Assembly: GCA_036927565.1 (NCBI GenBank)
Contig: JAYESD010000003.1
Span: 98,255,591 to 98,319,590 of the forward strand
Direction of reading: 5' to 3'
Length of the DNA: 64,000 nt
From: Tuctoria greenei
Taxonomy: Eukaryota; Streptophyta; Magnoliopsida; Poales; Poaceae
Of this stretch, positions 54,841-64,000 are shown piece by piece. The notes under the pieces are model-generated. The model was given only the letters and a program-made list of their open reading frames with translations. It was not told the DNA's origin and searched no databases. Within the stretch, counting starts at the first letter, position 1; each line of letters opens with the position of its first letter. The translations under genes and the position numbers were made by a program.

Positions 54841-55900
54841 TTCTATCATCTTTATAGAGGAAGAAGAACCGAGTCTCTACTTGGTTCCTTACGGGGCACT
54901 CTACAACCTAGCCCTCATTCCTACCATAAGGGAGGAAATTATGGAGGCTCAGAAAGAGGACAAGGGCATATCCCATATTCGTCAACGAATCAAAAAGGAG
55001 GAAATGAAGTGTTTCCAAGGTGATGATGATGGTACCATCTGGTTTACAGATCGCATCATGGTACCCCGTAATGTGGAACTTCGGAAGAAAATCTTGGACG
55101 AAACTCATTTGTCCAAATATTCTATTCATTCGGGGAGTAACAAATTGTACAAAGTCTTGAAGAAGAAATTTTGGTGGACTCGGATGAAAAGGGAAATAGC
55201 GAAGTATGTGTCCGAATGTGATACATGTCGACGAGTAAAAGCCGACCATCTAAAGTCAACCGGACAACTACAACCTTTACCCATACGGGCCTGGAAATGG
55301 GAGGACATCAGCATGGATTTCATTGTTGGATTACCTCTCACCTCCCGCAAGAATGACTCGATTTGTGTGATAGTCGACCGACTCACCAAGTCGGCTCACT
55401 TTATTCCAGTCAATGTCAAGTATGTGGCACAACAGTATGAAGAGTTGTATATTGCCAGAATCCTATGCCTACACGGAGTACCCCGCACTATCATATAATA
55501 TCGTGGAACCTTGTTTGTTGCTCGATTTTGGGAGCACCTCCACACATCCTTGGGTACCAAGTTAATTCGAAGCTCGGCTTACCACCCACAAACTGATGGT
55601 CAAATGGAACGAGTAAACCAAGTACTAGAGGATATGCTCCGCGCCTGTGTCGTCCACCATGGTAAGAACTGGGATGATCATCTACCATTGGCGGAGTTTT
55701 CCTACAACAATGGTTATCAGGCTAGCATTCAAATTCTCTTTATGGCTGGAAGTGCCGCAACCCTTTGAACTGGTGTGAATCCGGTGAACGAGTAACATAT
55801 GGTATAGACTTGGTAAAAGAAGCCGAAGATCGAGTACGAATTATTCAAGCCAACCTCAAAGCTGCTCAGTCTCACCAGAAAAGCTATGCGGACAAACGAC
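54841..55900 (+). pseudogene. E4 integrase core
   Basis: HLSKYSIHSGSNKLYKVLKK and FWWTRMKREIAKYVSECDTC form the HHCC zinc domain. WEDISMDFIVGLPLTSRKND carries the first catalytic Asp, and VIVDRLTKSAHFIPV follows. After a TAA at 55496-55498 the next residue is Tyr (55499-55501), where Asp of the S-D-R-G block is expected. Then FWEHLHTSLGTKLIRSSAYH, PQTDGQMERVNQVLEDML (Glu present) and PLAEFSYNNGYQASIQ. A further shift lies near 55740 (YGRKC-type block lost). The enzyme is disabled. Confidence 0.88.
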
Positions 55901-56352
55901 GTTGACCGCTTCACTTTAATATCGGGGATCACGTTTACCTTCGTGTATCCCCAATGAAAGGGATTCATCATTTCGGAGTAAAAGGGAAACTAGCTCCACG
56001 TTTCATCGGACCATTCACAATAAGTGAGCAGTGCGGACCTGTAGCCTATTGGCTAGAGTTGCCAACATCGCTTTTAGGGGTCCACAATGTATTCCACATT
56101 TCACAATTGAGAAAATGTCTCAAGGCCCTAGCGAAAGTCTGTATGGAAGATTTGGAAGCTCTCCAACCAGATCTTACTTACTCTGAACATCCAACCTAGA
56201 TAATTGATGAGAAGACTCGTACCACAAGAAACCGCACTTTGCGTTTCTACAAGATCTTGTGGGGAAACCACACCGCTGATGAAGCAACGCGGGAAAGTGA
56301 GGAATATCTTAAAGCCAAATATTCGGACTTGTTAACATCATATGTTCATTAG
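55901..56352 (+). pseudogene. E4 integrase C-terminus and chromodomain-like tail
   Basis: HFNIGDHVYLRVSPMKGIHH, FGVKGKLAPRFIGPFTISEQ, CGPVAYWLELP and VHNVFHISQLRKCL are the GPY/F C-terminal domain. A TAG near 56199 follows, then IIDEKTRTTRNRTLRFYKIL, WGNHTADEATRESEEYLKAK and YSDLL. The W-x-N/G-H-x-x-x-E-A-T-x-E-x-E pattern marks the end of a Tekay-type chromodomain, thought to target chromatin (family knowledge). Aromatic cage partly degraded. Confidence 0.82.
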
Positions 56353-56399
56353 ATTTTCTCCTTTTATACTTCCTTTTGTAATCTCGAGACGAGATTCTT

Positions 56400-56414
56400 T
56401 TAAGGGGGGAGGAA
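56400..56414 (+). other. E4 polypurine tract
   Basis: TTAAGGGGGGAGGAA immediately before the 3' LTR TG at 56415; primer for plus-strand synthesis. Confidence 0.9.
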
Positions 56415-57216
56415 TGTAAAATCCCACATTTTCCTTCATATGAGGTTCAGTTGTAAGTTGATTGTTAACCCTAATGGAGACCAATTATAGCCATGCTTAT
56501 AAACTTGATCTCATCAAATCTTTTCTTCTACTCACGTTTAAATTTATTAACATGAGGAATGAACTTCACCAATAAACTTATATTAATTCTTTTGACCTCT
56601 CTTCAAAGTTTGGAATTATTTGAAGAAAGATTGCTAGGCCAATTTAATATGCAGTACCAAATACTTATTCAAATTAATATAAATTGAATATATACTACTG
56701 TATATTTGGCCCTATCAAAATTATTCAATTCAGATGCCATAAATTTTTCTACAGTTTTCTAATATTCCAAATGGACTTCCAGCAAAGTTTCAGAAATTTT
56801 TAACTCCATTTGCTATTTTAATTGAGGCGCTTAGCAAATTCAAACCATGTTTTGAATTCAAATTTTGAATTCTGTTCAACTAGATTGAACATCAAGATTT
56901 GAACACACACTCATGGTCAGCATAACTTGGTTGAATTATCCCCATAGTTTCAAAATTTTTGGAACTCAATTGCTATCTAAATTAGTGGCACCATTGAATT
57001 TCATCCAAATTCAAATTTGAATTTGAATTTCAGTTGAATCTTGCTCCAATTTAAAATCCAATTGCAGAATCAAATTCTATATATTTATTTGAGCCTCCCC
57101 ACAAAAATCTAGAATTTTTGGACAAAATTTTGTAGGAGAATTGAAGTTACAGAGAAGGGAAGTAGATAAGAGGAGGTGGGGCCCACTATCAGCCAAATCG
57201 CTCGCGTGAAACCCAC

Positions 57217-57239
57217 GGGGGGGGGGGGGGGGGGGGGGG
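57217..57239. repeat. 23-G homopolymer in E4 3' LTR
   Basis: The 5' LTR has only 5 G at the same place (38597-38601). Explains 18 of the 23-bp length difference between the LTRs. Confidence 0.85.
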
Positions 57240-57362
57240 TGCTCTGTCTCCAGCTCGCCCTGCCGTTCGATGTCGACAGCGCGCGACACCACGACGCGCA
57301 TGCATGCACCGAGCTGCTTGCCTACTTGACGCCGTGGCGCGCTCCCCTCTCCCCTCCGTCCC

Positions 57363-57370
57363 TATAAATA
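57363..57370 (+). promoter_or_regulatory. TATA box of E4 3' LTR
   Basis: TATAAATA in the same pyrimidine-rich/C-run context as 38725. Could drive transcription rightward into E3, along the direction of its antisense ORF. Confidence 0.6.
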
Positions 57371-60300
57371 CCCCCCTTGGCCGTCGCCGTTGGACTCCAT
57401 CCCAGTTCACGCCATTTACGCAGCCCTGTTTGATCGAGCCCTCGCCGACGATTGCAGCCATTTCTTCCCGAGCTGTAAGTAGATAAATGGCTTATCACAA
57501 AGTCCTCTACGTATTCCATTTGGTCATTGATCGTGACATAGCTTCTGAATGGCATATTTTGAAGATTCCCAGTCGCCGTCAAGGAAGCTGCCGAGAACCT
57601 TCACTGTATCGCCGTCGAACACCAGTTCTAGACCATATCCATCCTCGATCCTTCAAGCAAAAAGGTTCACAATCCTCTCTAGTTCATGCTCACAGAATCT
57701 AAGCTTATGATATGAAGTGTAACTTGAGTTCTTGTTCGAGAACCGAACGGTTTCTCAATAGAATAGCAAAGCTTCATGCTTAAATTCTTTTCATTCTTGC
57801 AATCATCCTTAAATTTGCTTAGCAGGTAGTTTCTATGTGTCCTAAGGAAGCTCCATGCCCAAAAACCCTGAAAGTTATCGACCGAGCATTTTAGATTTCA
57901 AGTTTTCGAGGCCGCCGGTTGAAGGACCGCACTTCACCGTCGAACTCAGCCTTGCCAGCATTTCACCTTAATCTGACCCCCAAATCATACTCCTGGTACT
58001 CCCAGGAAGCTCCCCGACCTTTTCCAAGCCTATTGAGCCATTCCCGAGTATTTCCGACGAAGCCCGAAACCCTAGCTCCGCCGTCACCGTCGCGTCGCCG
58101 TCTCCGGCCATCGCCGGCATGATTGGACACCACCATCGACTTGCGCAGTCGATTTTAGGGTTGAGCGGTCACGGTGAGGCCGAACGGTGGTCGCCGCACC
58201 TAAGTCCGGCGAAGCACCGCCACAGTTCTGGTGAGAAGCGCCGTCGCGTCGCGAGGTAGACGAAGGCCTATGGGCCTCACTTGTCAGTGCATATTGGAAC
58301 GCCCGGGATTAGCTGCGGCACTGGATCTGGTGCGGCTGCGCGATTGAACCCCGTGGCCCCCGGTGTGGCCCAGATGCGATTAGCCCATTCAAATAAAGTG
58401 GGACCGGCCCCTTTTATTTGAAATTTCCAATAGGAAAATAAATCCAGATTCAATCCAAACTTAGAAAATCCATAACTTCCGGTAGAATTCTCCAAAAATT
58501 GCCAAATAAATTTTGTTAGAACCAGCATGAAGAATACTATCCAGTGGTTTACTTGGATTTGTATGAAAAGCCATAGAAATTTCTCCATAATTAATATATA
58601 AAAATTCTTAAAGAATTTATTTCCACAGTTCTGTTAATTGGAAAAATTCCAATTTTGGTCAAAACACTATTGTTAATACCCTTGATCTCCAGTAAAAGTT
58701 TCAAGATCTTTGGACTGAAAATACTGGATTTATCAATGTTCCAAATCTCTATGTAGTTATAAATGGAGAAAAATGGAAAAAATCAATTTCTAGAAAATTA
58801 CCCAAATTTGAGAAATCAATTTCTCCCTGTAGGAAGCTCAGAAAATTGTGAAACAAATTTTTCTAGAACCAGTGAGACCCCCTCTACATGATACTACCCT
58901 TGGTAGCCATAATACATCTCCAAGAATTTCAACCAAAAATTTAGAGAAGATTATTGCTTACCATAATTGTTAAGAATAACAAACATCCTTTATCATCACC
59001 TGTTATTTGCAAGAGTCTTCTCTATAATCTCTAGTATCCACCATAAAAATCCCAAAGTCAATTAAGATGATTATATTATTTTATCTTAATCTACTCACCC
59101 CACCTTAAGCATCTTAATATTCACAAAAATCATTTATACCTAGTATATGCATATCGTGTAGTAGCTGAAATCGAAGAGCAGCCGGAAGCTTTGGAGGTCC
59201 AGCTGCCAGAAACTAACATAGACTGAAACTCGCATTCAGGCAAGCCCTAGTTTGCATTTATGTTCCTTACAATGTTTTTACAGTTTTCATTCACCTTACG
59301 TCTTCAGATGATTGTGCATTACGTTTAAGGTGTTTGACATCCACTTGCATGACCAATAAATCCTATGGAGTCTTGGATAGGTCTACAACCCTTTAAGTAG
59401 ACACTGCTATGCTTATCTTCATATGAATTCGGTAGAAGTCGAGTAGTTGGAATCTACTCGCGAGATAGGAATTTTTTCACACGGGAGGATATGGAATCGG
59501 AAAATGGTTTATGAATATGAAATTGAGACAGAGCAGTGGATAGGATGCAGTGAGACGTGGTCTCACGTGCATAGCCCTGCTTGTGTCGATTGAGGACCGT
59601 TTCGTGTGTGGTCCTGCTGGACAAGCTTGAATTGTACCGGCGACATACTGGAGGAATGGGCTCCAGTAAACTGACGTAGCTTGATACTAGTTTGTTGAGG
59701 CATTCCATTCCATTTTATAGGTGTGGGTTGAGGGCAGCAAGGTGTAAATTAGCTGGTGGGCATGTCAGTGTACGCCCCACGCAGTGACCTCCAGCTCGTG
59801 ACGGATCGACCGGTTCGACATTCGAGTGTTTAGTGAAAGGTGGGCATATACGACTAGTACTGAATTGTTATATAGATACTGCTGAAAGTACTCGCTGGCA
59901 TTTCCGAAAGTGCATATGTGTCGTGTTGTTCCGGGTATGTGTTGATTGCAATCATCGTCCCTCGCGATTATAGAGTATCACTTGTTCACTGCGCCGTGAC
60001 GTAGTAAATACTAAAGAAGTCAGGAGAATATGATATATTGGTTTATAAGTTGCTTGGACAACCTTGTTTGGCTTAGAGATAGTACAATTAAAAGTTTACA
60101 GTTTCCCCATACTTTACCTGTAATAGCATTATGTGCTTTGTGCACATTATATCATCGGCAAAGCGTTTCTTGTTTGATGGAGTCTATGATGTGCCGTGTT
60201 TGAGGAATGTCATAAGCTAATTAAAACATGACTATAAGGATCCACTTGTAGGTGAGTCCTTATGCTCTACTTACCTATGCTTAGCATTCACCCTTGCATA

Positions 60301-60701
60301 TGTCTAGTGAGACGGATTAGTCTTGTTGAGCCTTATGCTCACGTTTGCAGTTAATGAGTTTTTGCAGATTATAAGACTGATGACCGGTTTATTGATGAGG
60401 CTGCAACCCCTCCAGGGTTTACAACCGAGTGGGAACCTTGCACGCCGCCGTGAATTGTGTGATGCTAGTGCAAAGTATCCAGGGCATGGATGACTTTGCT
60501 TTTGCATAGCTAGTGCTGAGAGCGTACCGATGATGTATAGTTCTCTTTCCTTCCGATAGTACTTTTAAACTTCTGTCGTGCTTGTCAATAAAGACTTGGT
60601 ATTGTACATTTGTTCTCGTTCTATTCTTGTATATTGTTGGGTGTCGCATCGCACGACACCACCCAATGAGATCCTTGGAGTTCGGGATTCCAATCCCCAC
60701 A

Positions 60702-62111
60702 GATAGTTCCGGAGGTACCCGTTCCTGAGCCAAGGTGCCAAGACGAAGTGGTCGGTCCCTTGCCTGAGGGACCAGTTGAAGATGACCTGGTGGCAGGACC
60801 TTCGGAGCTGACCCCGGAGGTGGAAACTTCCGTGGCAGGACCCACCTCGACGACGACCGAGGCACTCCCGGAGGGCGACCCTAGTGACGCGAAGCTTAGG
60901 GGACCACTCTTGTAGAGTGGGATCCAATTTTTGTTCTGGAGGACCCGCTGGAGTCAGTGGAGAGGACCCCGACAGGTCCGGAGCCAATCCCCCTGTCATT
61001 ATCCATCGACAATGCCTGCTCCAGCCTTCGTCAGGTCCAAATTGCATTTTGTCACGACAGCAAGGCCCTCGTGGAGGAGCGCCAAACTCTTAGGAGGTGG
61101 CACAACCGACTCCAATTCGAGACTAAGATGGCGCAAACAAGGGTGGTCGACGACAAGGAGTGGGTTAAGAGGGAGAAGGCCCGGATGGAGTACTGGGGCC
61201 AGTTGCTGGATGAGACAGAAAGCATGGTGTGATCCCTCGACAACCAGTCCCGAGCTATATATGAACAAACCCTGGCTGCTAATGAAGTGGTGAATGATCG
61301 CCAGGAGAAGCTCAATACCATCCACGAAAGCCTCGTCAAGCACCAGGAGGGTCTCGATGAGCGAGAGAAAAAGAATGAAGAGGAACAGCAAAAACTCCTG
61401 GAGCAGAGGGATGACCTCATGAAGAGGGAGGAGGAGCTTGACCAAAGGCTGGCTCTGGTGACAAGAGCCTTGCAGAGCGCACCGAGAAGCTGGAGGAGCT
61501 CTGCAAGAGCGAGGAGGAGAAGGCCTGGCAGCGGGGACATGACCTTACCAAAAGGGAGGCCGAACTCGCTACCAGAGAGAAGAAGGTGCGAGGCCGAGAG
61601 AAAGACCTGCTTGACCGCCAGAACCGGATCCACGTCCGGGAGAAGGATCTTGGTGACCTTGAAAAGCAAGATGGTGAGAGGATTCAGCAGCACGCCAAGG
61701 AGGTCAAGCGCCTTGCCCGGGAGGGTTCAGAGCTTGCGGCAGCTAAGAGGTCCTTGAAGGAGATTCGAGGCTCGAGGGCTACAAAGTCTCAACAAGTATG
61801 GTACTTCGTGGGAAAAGCCGATGTCGCGCTGGTGCCGCTGGGCTTTAGTCCCGTGCGTCTGGGCAATCTGGAGCCGGAGCTGGACCATGCGTTAGGGGCG
61901 CTGAGCTCAGTTGGCAACAAACTCGGCATGATGGGCGATTTCATTGTCGATCAGTTGGAAACTGAAGGAAAATCCCTTGCACAGAACATCTCAGAATACA
62001 TGCTGATGTGCTACACAAGTTGGGATCCTCATCGACGGAGAGGGAGACGCCGCCAAGACCAGTGTGTCGGAGGTTGCCCAGAAAGTCGCCTCGTTCTTCC
62101 ATAGAACTTAG
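60702..62111 (+). pseudogene. E3 antisense ORF, C-terminal coiled-coil part
   Basis: Continues from 37797 in frame across E4: after GATAG the text reads VPEVPVPEPRCQDEVVGPL, then a Pro/Glu/Thr-rich stretch to a shift near 60895. SSLRQVQIAFCHDSKALVEE and RRWHNRLQFETKMAQTRVVD follow, with a TGA at 61230-61232 (likely CGA). Then a long Lys/Glu/Gln coiled coil (DEREKKNEEEQQKLLEQRDD; TREKKVRGREKDLLDRQNRI) with one shift near 61460, a globular tail (GLGFSP-like, EGKSLAQNISEYMLMC) and, after another shift near 62030, SEVAQKVASFFHRT with TAG at 62109-62111. Homologous to G. Function unknown. Confidence 0.78.
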
Positions 62112-63360
62112 GACTTTCTCCTTTTAGCTCCCGCTTGTATCCTCTCTTCTTTTCTCCAATTTTGTAATCTCTTGTCTTTAGATGAATGAAATCTAAAGAA
62201 ATTTATTAATTTCATTTTTTTGTCTTAGACCTTTGCCTTACTTGGCCCCCTGGTAGATGTACGCAATTTGATTGTGAACATGTACCAAAAGGATGTAGCA
62301 TTTTGTTGAAGACTTGAGTACTTCTAACTTGTAGGATATAGGTCCGAAGTTTTGTTGTATCGACAGCAGGGGACCCCTGGGGTTGTCGGAGCTTAGTAGC
62401 TCCGACAACGACCACTATCAACATGTAGAGCGTCGACAACAAACCCCATTTGGGTGTACTTCTACCATATTTTCTTCAACTCCTTTTATTTCTTCACGTT
62501 GATGGTTGGCCCCTGGATTTGTCGGAACTTGATAGCTCCAGCGACGCCCACTATCGACATTTAAAACATCGAGAGCGGGCCCAATAGGTGGATGTCGAAG
62601 CTTTGATAGCTCCAGCAGTCCACCATCATCGTGGGATTTTCATTTTTCCTGCACATTGAAGTCAAGAAAAACGGTAAAATCCATTTCTTATCTATAACTC
62701 ATTTGCAACTTACTATTCCCATATGAAATTTTAGGTCGACAGCAATTCTATATACAATCAAGCACGTTTGTTTATTTTCTCCAGGTCCGATCATTTTCTG
62801 GACTCACCTTACTTAGGACTGTCGGGGTGTAGGTAGAGTGGCGTACTTAGGGTGCAGGAACAGGCTAAGCCGATAGCACACTCCGGACCTAGATTGGCTT
62901 GGCATTCAAGAAAGTAGGCCATTCAACAATGTTAAGACCCAAAAGAAATAACAATGCGACTTGAATTATATGAATTGTTCAAGCTAAATTTTCTTAAGAA
63001 TTGCACAACTTTGTTATAGACAATAAAAAGAAAAATAAAAAAGAATGAGCGTCTACAAAATAAATGCACGTGGGGTTTGTTTTCACATATCGATGTCTTT
63101 CATTATAGGTCCGGGGTACAGAATAGACAAGTACACTCTTAGGGTACAGAACCAAGCTAAGTGCGTTACATTTCTTGTTCAACCCAGGGTAGCTAGCTAC
63201 ACTTTTAGTTCTGAGACTGTGTCAAGTGTTGCTTGAACTTTGCGGACCTTCCTAGAAAGGTCCGACTATCCTCCAGGAGGAGCTACCCGACTCTGTACAA
63301 TGACGCTATAACATACATCATATATAATTAGTGACTCACCTCTGTGATATTAAGCGTAAA
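62112..63360 (-). other. E3 non-coding zone with repeats, between antisense ORF and integrase
   Basis: Pyrimidine-rich start, then at 62370-62640 units of the type GTCGGARCTTRRTAGCTCC...CACTATCRACAT, which are the inverse of the G repeats. Two imperfect copies of a GTAC..TTAGGGTRCAG..CAAGCTAAG segment lie near 62830-62870 and 63110-63155. No ORF supported. Confidence 0.6.
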
Positions 63361-64000
63361 ACTTATGGAGTTGCTAAATGTTCCAAGGATTAGGGAGCGG
63401 TGTCCCATCCTCGGTTGCCAAGCGAACGCATCCGAGATGGGATACTTTGATCACTCGAAAGGGTCCTTCCCAGTTGGGGGAATGTTTGTTTAATCCTTCT
63501 CGAGTTTGTATTCTTCGTAATACCAGATCGCCTTCCTCAAGCTGTCGGCTATGCACATGTCTTTGTTGGTAACGCCGGAGCGCTTGGCGGTATTGTGCAT
63601 TTCGAACAGCTGCTCAACACCTTCCCTGTTCAACGAGGTCAAGGTCTTCACGCTGGAGCTGGTCCTGCGTGGCCGCGTCGAAGGTCCGGACCCTGAGCAC
63701 CCCCAAGGTGATTTCTGGAGGAAGGACTGCTTTACCTCTGTACACCAGGAAGAAGGGTGTCTCTCCAGTTGATCGGTTTGGAGTTGTCCTGTTTGCCCAC
63801 AAGGTGGGCGGAAGCTCCTCAATCCAGTTGGTTCAATGTTTTTTCAAGCGCTCATATGTGCGCGTCTAGAGTCCTTTTAGAATTTCTGCATTTGCTCTCT
63901 CAGCTTGGCCATTGCTTGTCGGGTGAGCTACGGAAGCGTAGCTGACTTGAATGCCGAGGTCTTCGCAATATCCTTGGAATGCAGAACTTGTGAATTGGGT
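63361..64000 (-). pseudogene. E3 integrase, second half (leaves the window)
   Basis: Minus strand from the edge: TQFTSSAF, GIQVSYASVAHPTSNGQAER, a TAG near 63869, NWIEELPPTLWANRTTPN, TGETPFFLVYRGKAVLPPEI, HSRQLEEGDLVLRRIQTREG, SPNWEGPFRVIKVSHLGCVR and LPNPWNI. This is the end of the catalytic core and the GPY/F-type C-terminal domain of a Tat integrase. One frame shift near 63600. Closely parallel to E2 5960-6734. Confidence 0.85.

Larger units (their letters stand above)
37798..60701 (+). mobile_element. E4: complete Tekay/Del-like chromovirus, 22.9 kb including E6
   Basis: LTRs of 4264 bp (37798-42061) and 4287 bp (56415-60701). Target duplication GATAG at 37793-37797 and 60702-60706. PBS for initiator-Met tRNA, gag, protease, RT, RNase H, integrase and a C-terminal chromodomain-like tail are all on the plus strand, with a polypurine tract before the 3' LTR. 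Long LTRs and the integrase-chromodomain end fit Tekay/Del/RIRE3 grass elements. Without E6 it is 16.4 kb. It carries an extra ORF ahead of gag. Coding sequence has many stops. Confidence 0.94.
56415..60701 (+). repeat. E4 3' LTR
   Basis: 4287 bp, matching 37798-42061. TATA at 57363-57370. It ends CCCCACA at 60701, then GATAG. Open stretches such as 57487-57702 have no domains. Contains the 23-G run at 57217-57239. Confidence 0.94.
35028..64000 (-). mobile_element. E3: Tat/RIRE2-like gypsy element, interrupted by E4
   Basis: E3 proper occupies 35028-37797 and 60702-64000; E4 lies between. From right to left on the minus strand: integrase (63370-64000), a non-coding zone, a region whose only long frame is on the opposite strand (35891-62111), a polypurine tract, then the truncated 3' LTR ending (as start) at 35352. 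This layout, with an antisense ORF between pol and the 3' LTR, is known from Tat-lineage elements such as Grande and RIRE2. gag and the 5' LTR lie beyond the right edge. Bases 37798-60701 inside this span belong to E4. Confidence 0.83.

Noticed and set aside
61052..61693. Long minus-strand leucine/serine-rich frame opposite the E3 coiled coil
   Set aside because: It is the mirror of Lys/Glu/Gln codons of the real coiled-coil frame; its Leu/Ser-rich composition is expected for such a shadow.

Overview
This window looks like nuclear DNA from a grass (Poaceae), from heterochromatic repeat-rich sequence. I find no convincing host gene, tRNA, rRNA or CRISPR array. Nearly all of the 64 kb can be assigned to nested, decayed LTR retrotransposons of Ty3/gypsy type (Tat/RIRE2-like, Tekay/Del-like chromovirus, a CRM/Reina-like chromovirus) and Ty1/copia type (a Sirevirus and a smaller element). 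The mix of Tat elements carrying a 'putative gypsy type transposon' antisense ORF, 4.3-kb-LTR chromoviruses and a Sirevirus is typical of grasses. The species cannot be named from the sequence.

Layout, using my own labels. E1 (1-4107, minus strand): 5' part of a Tat-like element with RT, protease, gag, and a 5' LTR at 3244-4107. Region X (4108-about 5560): LTR-like, unresolved. E2 (about 5560-22842, minus): an older Tat-like element split by three insertions. These are solo LTR S1 (6735-9596), Sirevirus solo LTR S2 (11874-13735) and a complete gypsy element E2b (14910-22434). F (22843-25102, plus): 5' internal part of a Tekay-like chromovirus. E5 (25103-34011, minus): a Sirevirus whose 5' LTR is cut off at 34011. 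G (34012-35027): an inverted scrap of a Tat antisense-ORF region. E3 (35028-37797 and 60702-64000, minus): a Tat-like element with a truncated 3' LTR, a long ORF on the opposite strand, and integrase at the right edge. E4 (37798-60701, plus): a complete Tekay-like chromovirus with 4.3-kb LTRs inserted in that antisense ORF. E6 (43694-50236, minus): a complete copia element inserted in the E4 leader.

Target-site duplications support the nesting: CATAG for S2, TCTGT for E2b, GATAG for E4, GGGTT for E6, and a decayed 5-bp pair for S1. Removing S2, E2b or E4 brings the interrupted reading frame back together. The relative order is therefore E2 before S1, S2 and E2b, and E3 before E4 before E6. 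E6 has the best-preserved coding region: two nonsense codons and one frameshift, with LTRs differing at about 36 of 572 positions by hand count.

The most unusual signals are non-coding or accessory. The E6 leader holds seven consecutive predicted stem-loops at 48705-49133. Their loop is nearly constant, but the stems change in sequence while staying complementary. E4 has an extra ORF upstream of gag (50524-51458) that the related fragment F lacks. E3 has a multi-domain antisense ORF with a possible intron. A GGACWAGTCC palindrome is clustered in several unrelated elements. The E2b pol frame stays open about 80 codons into both LTRs.
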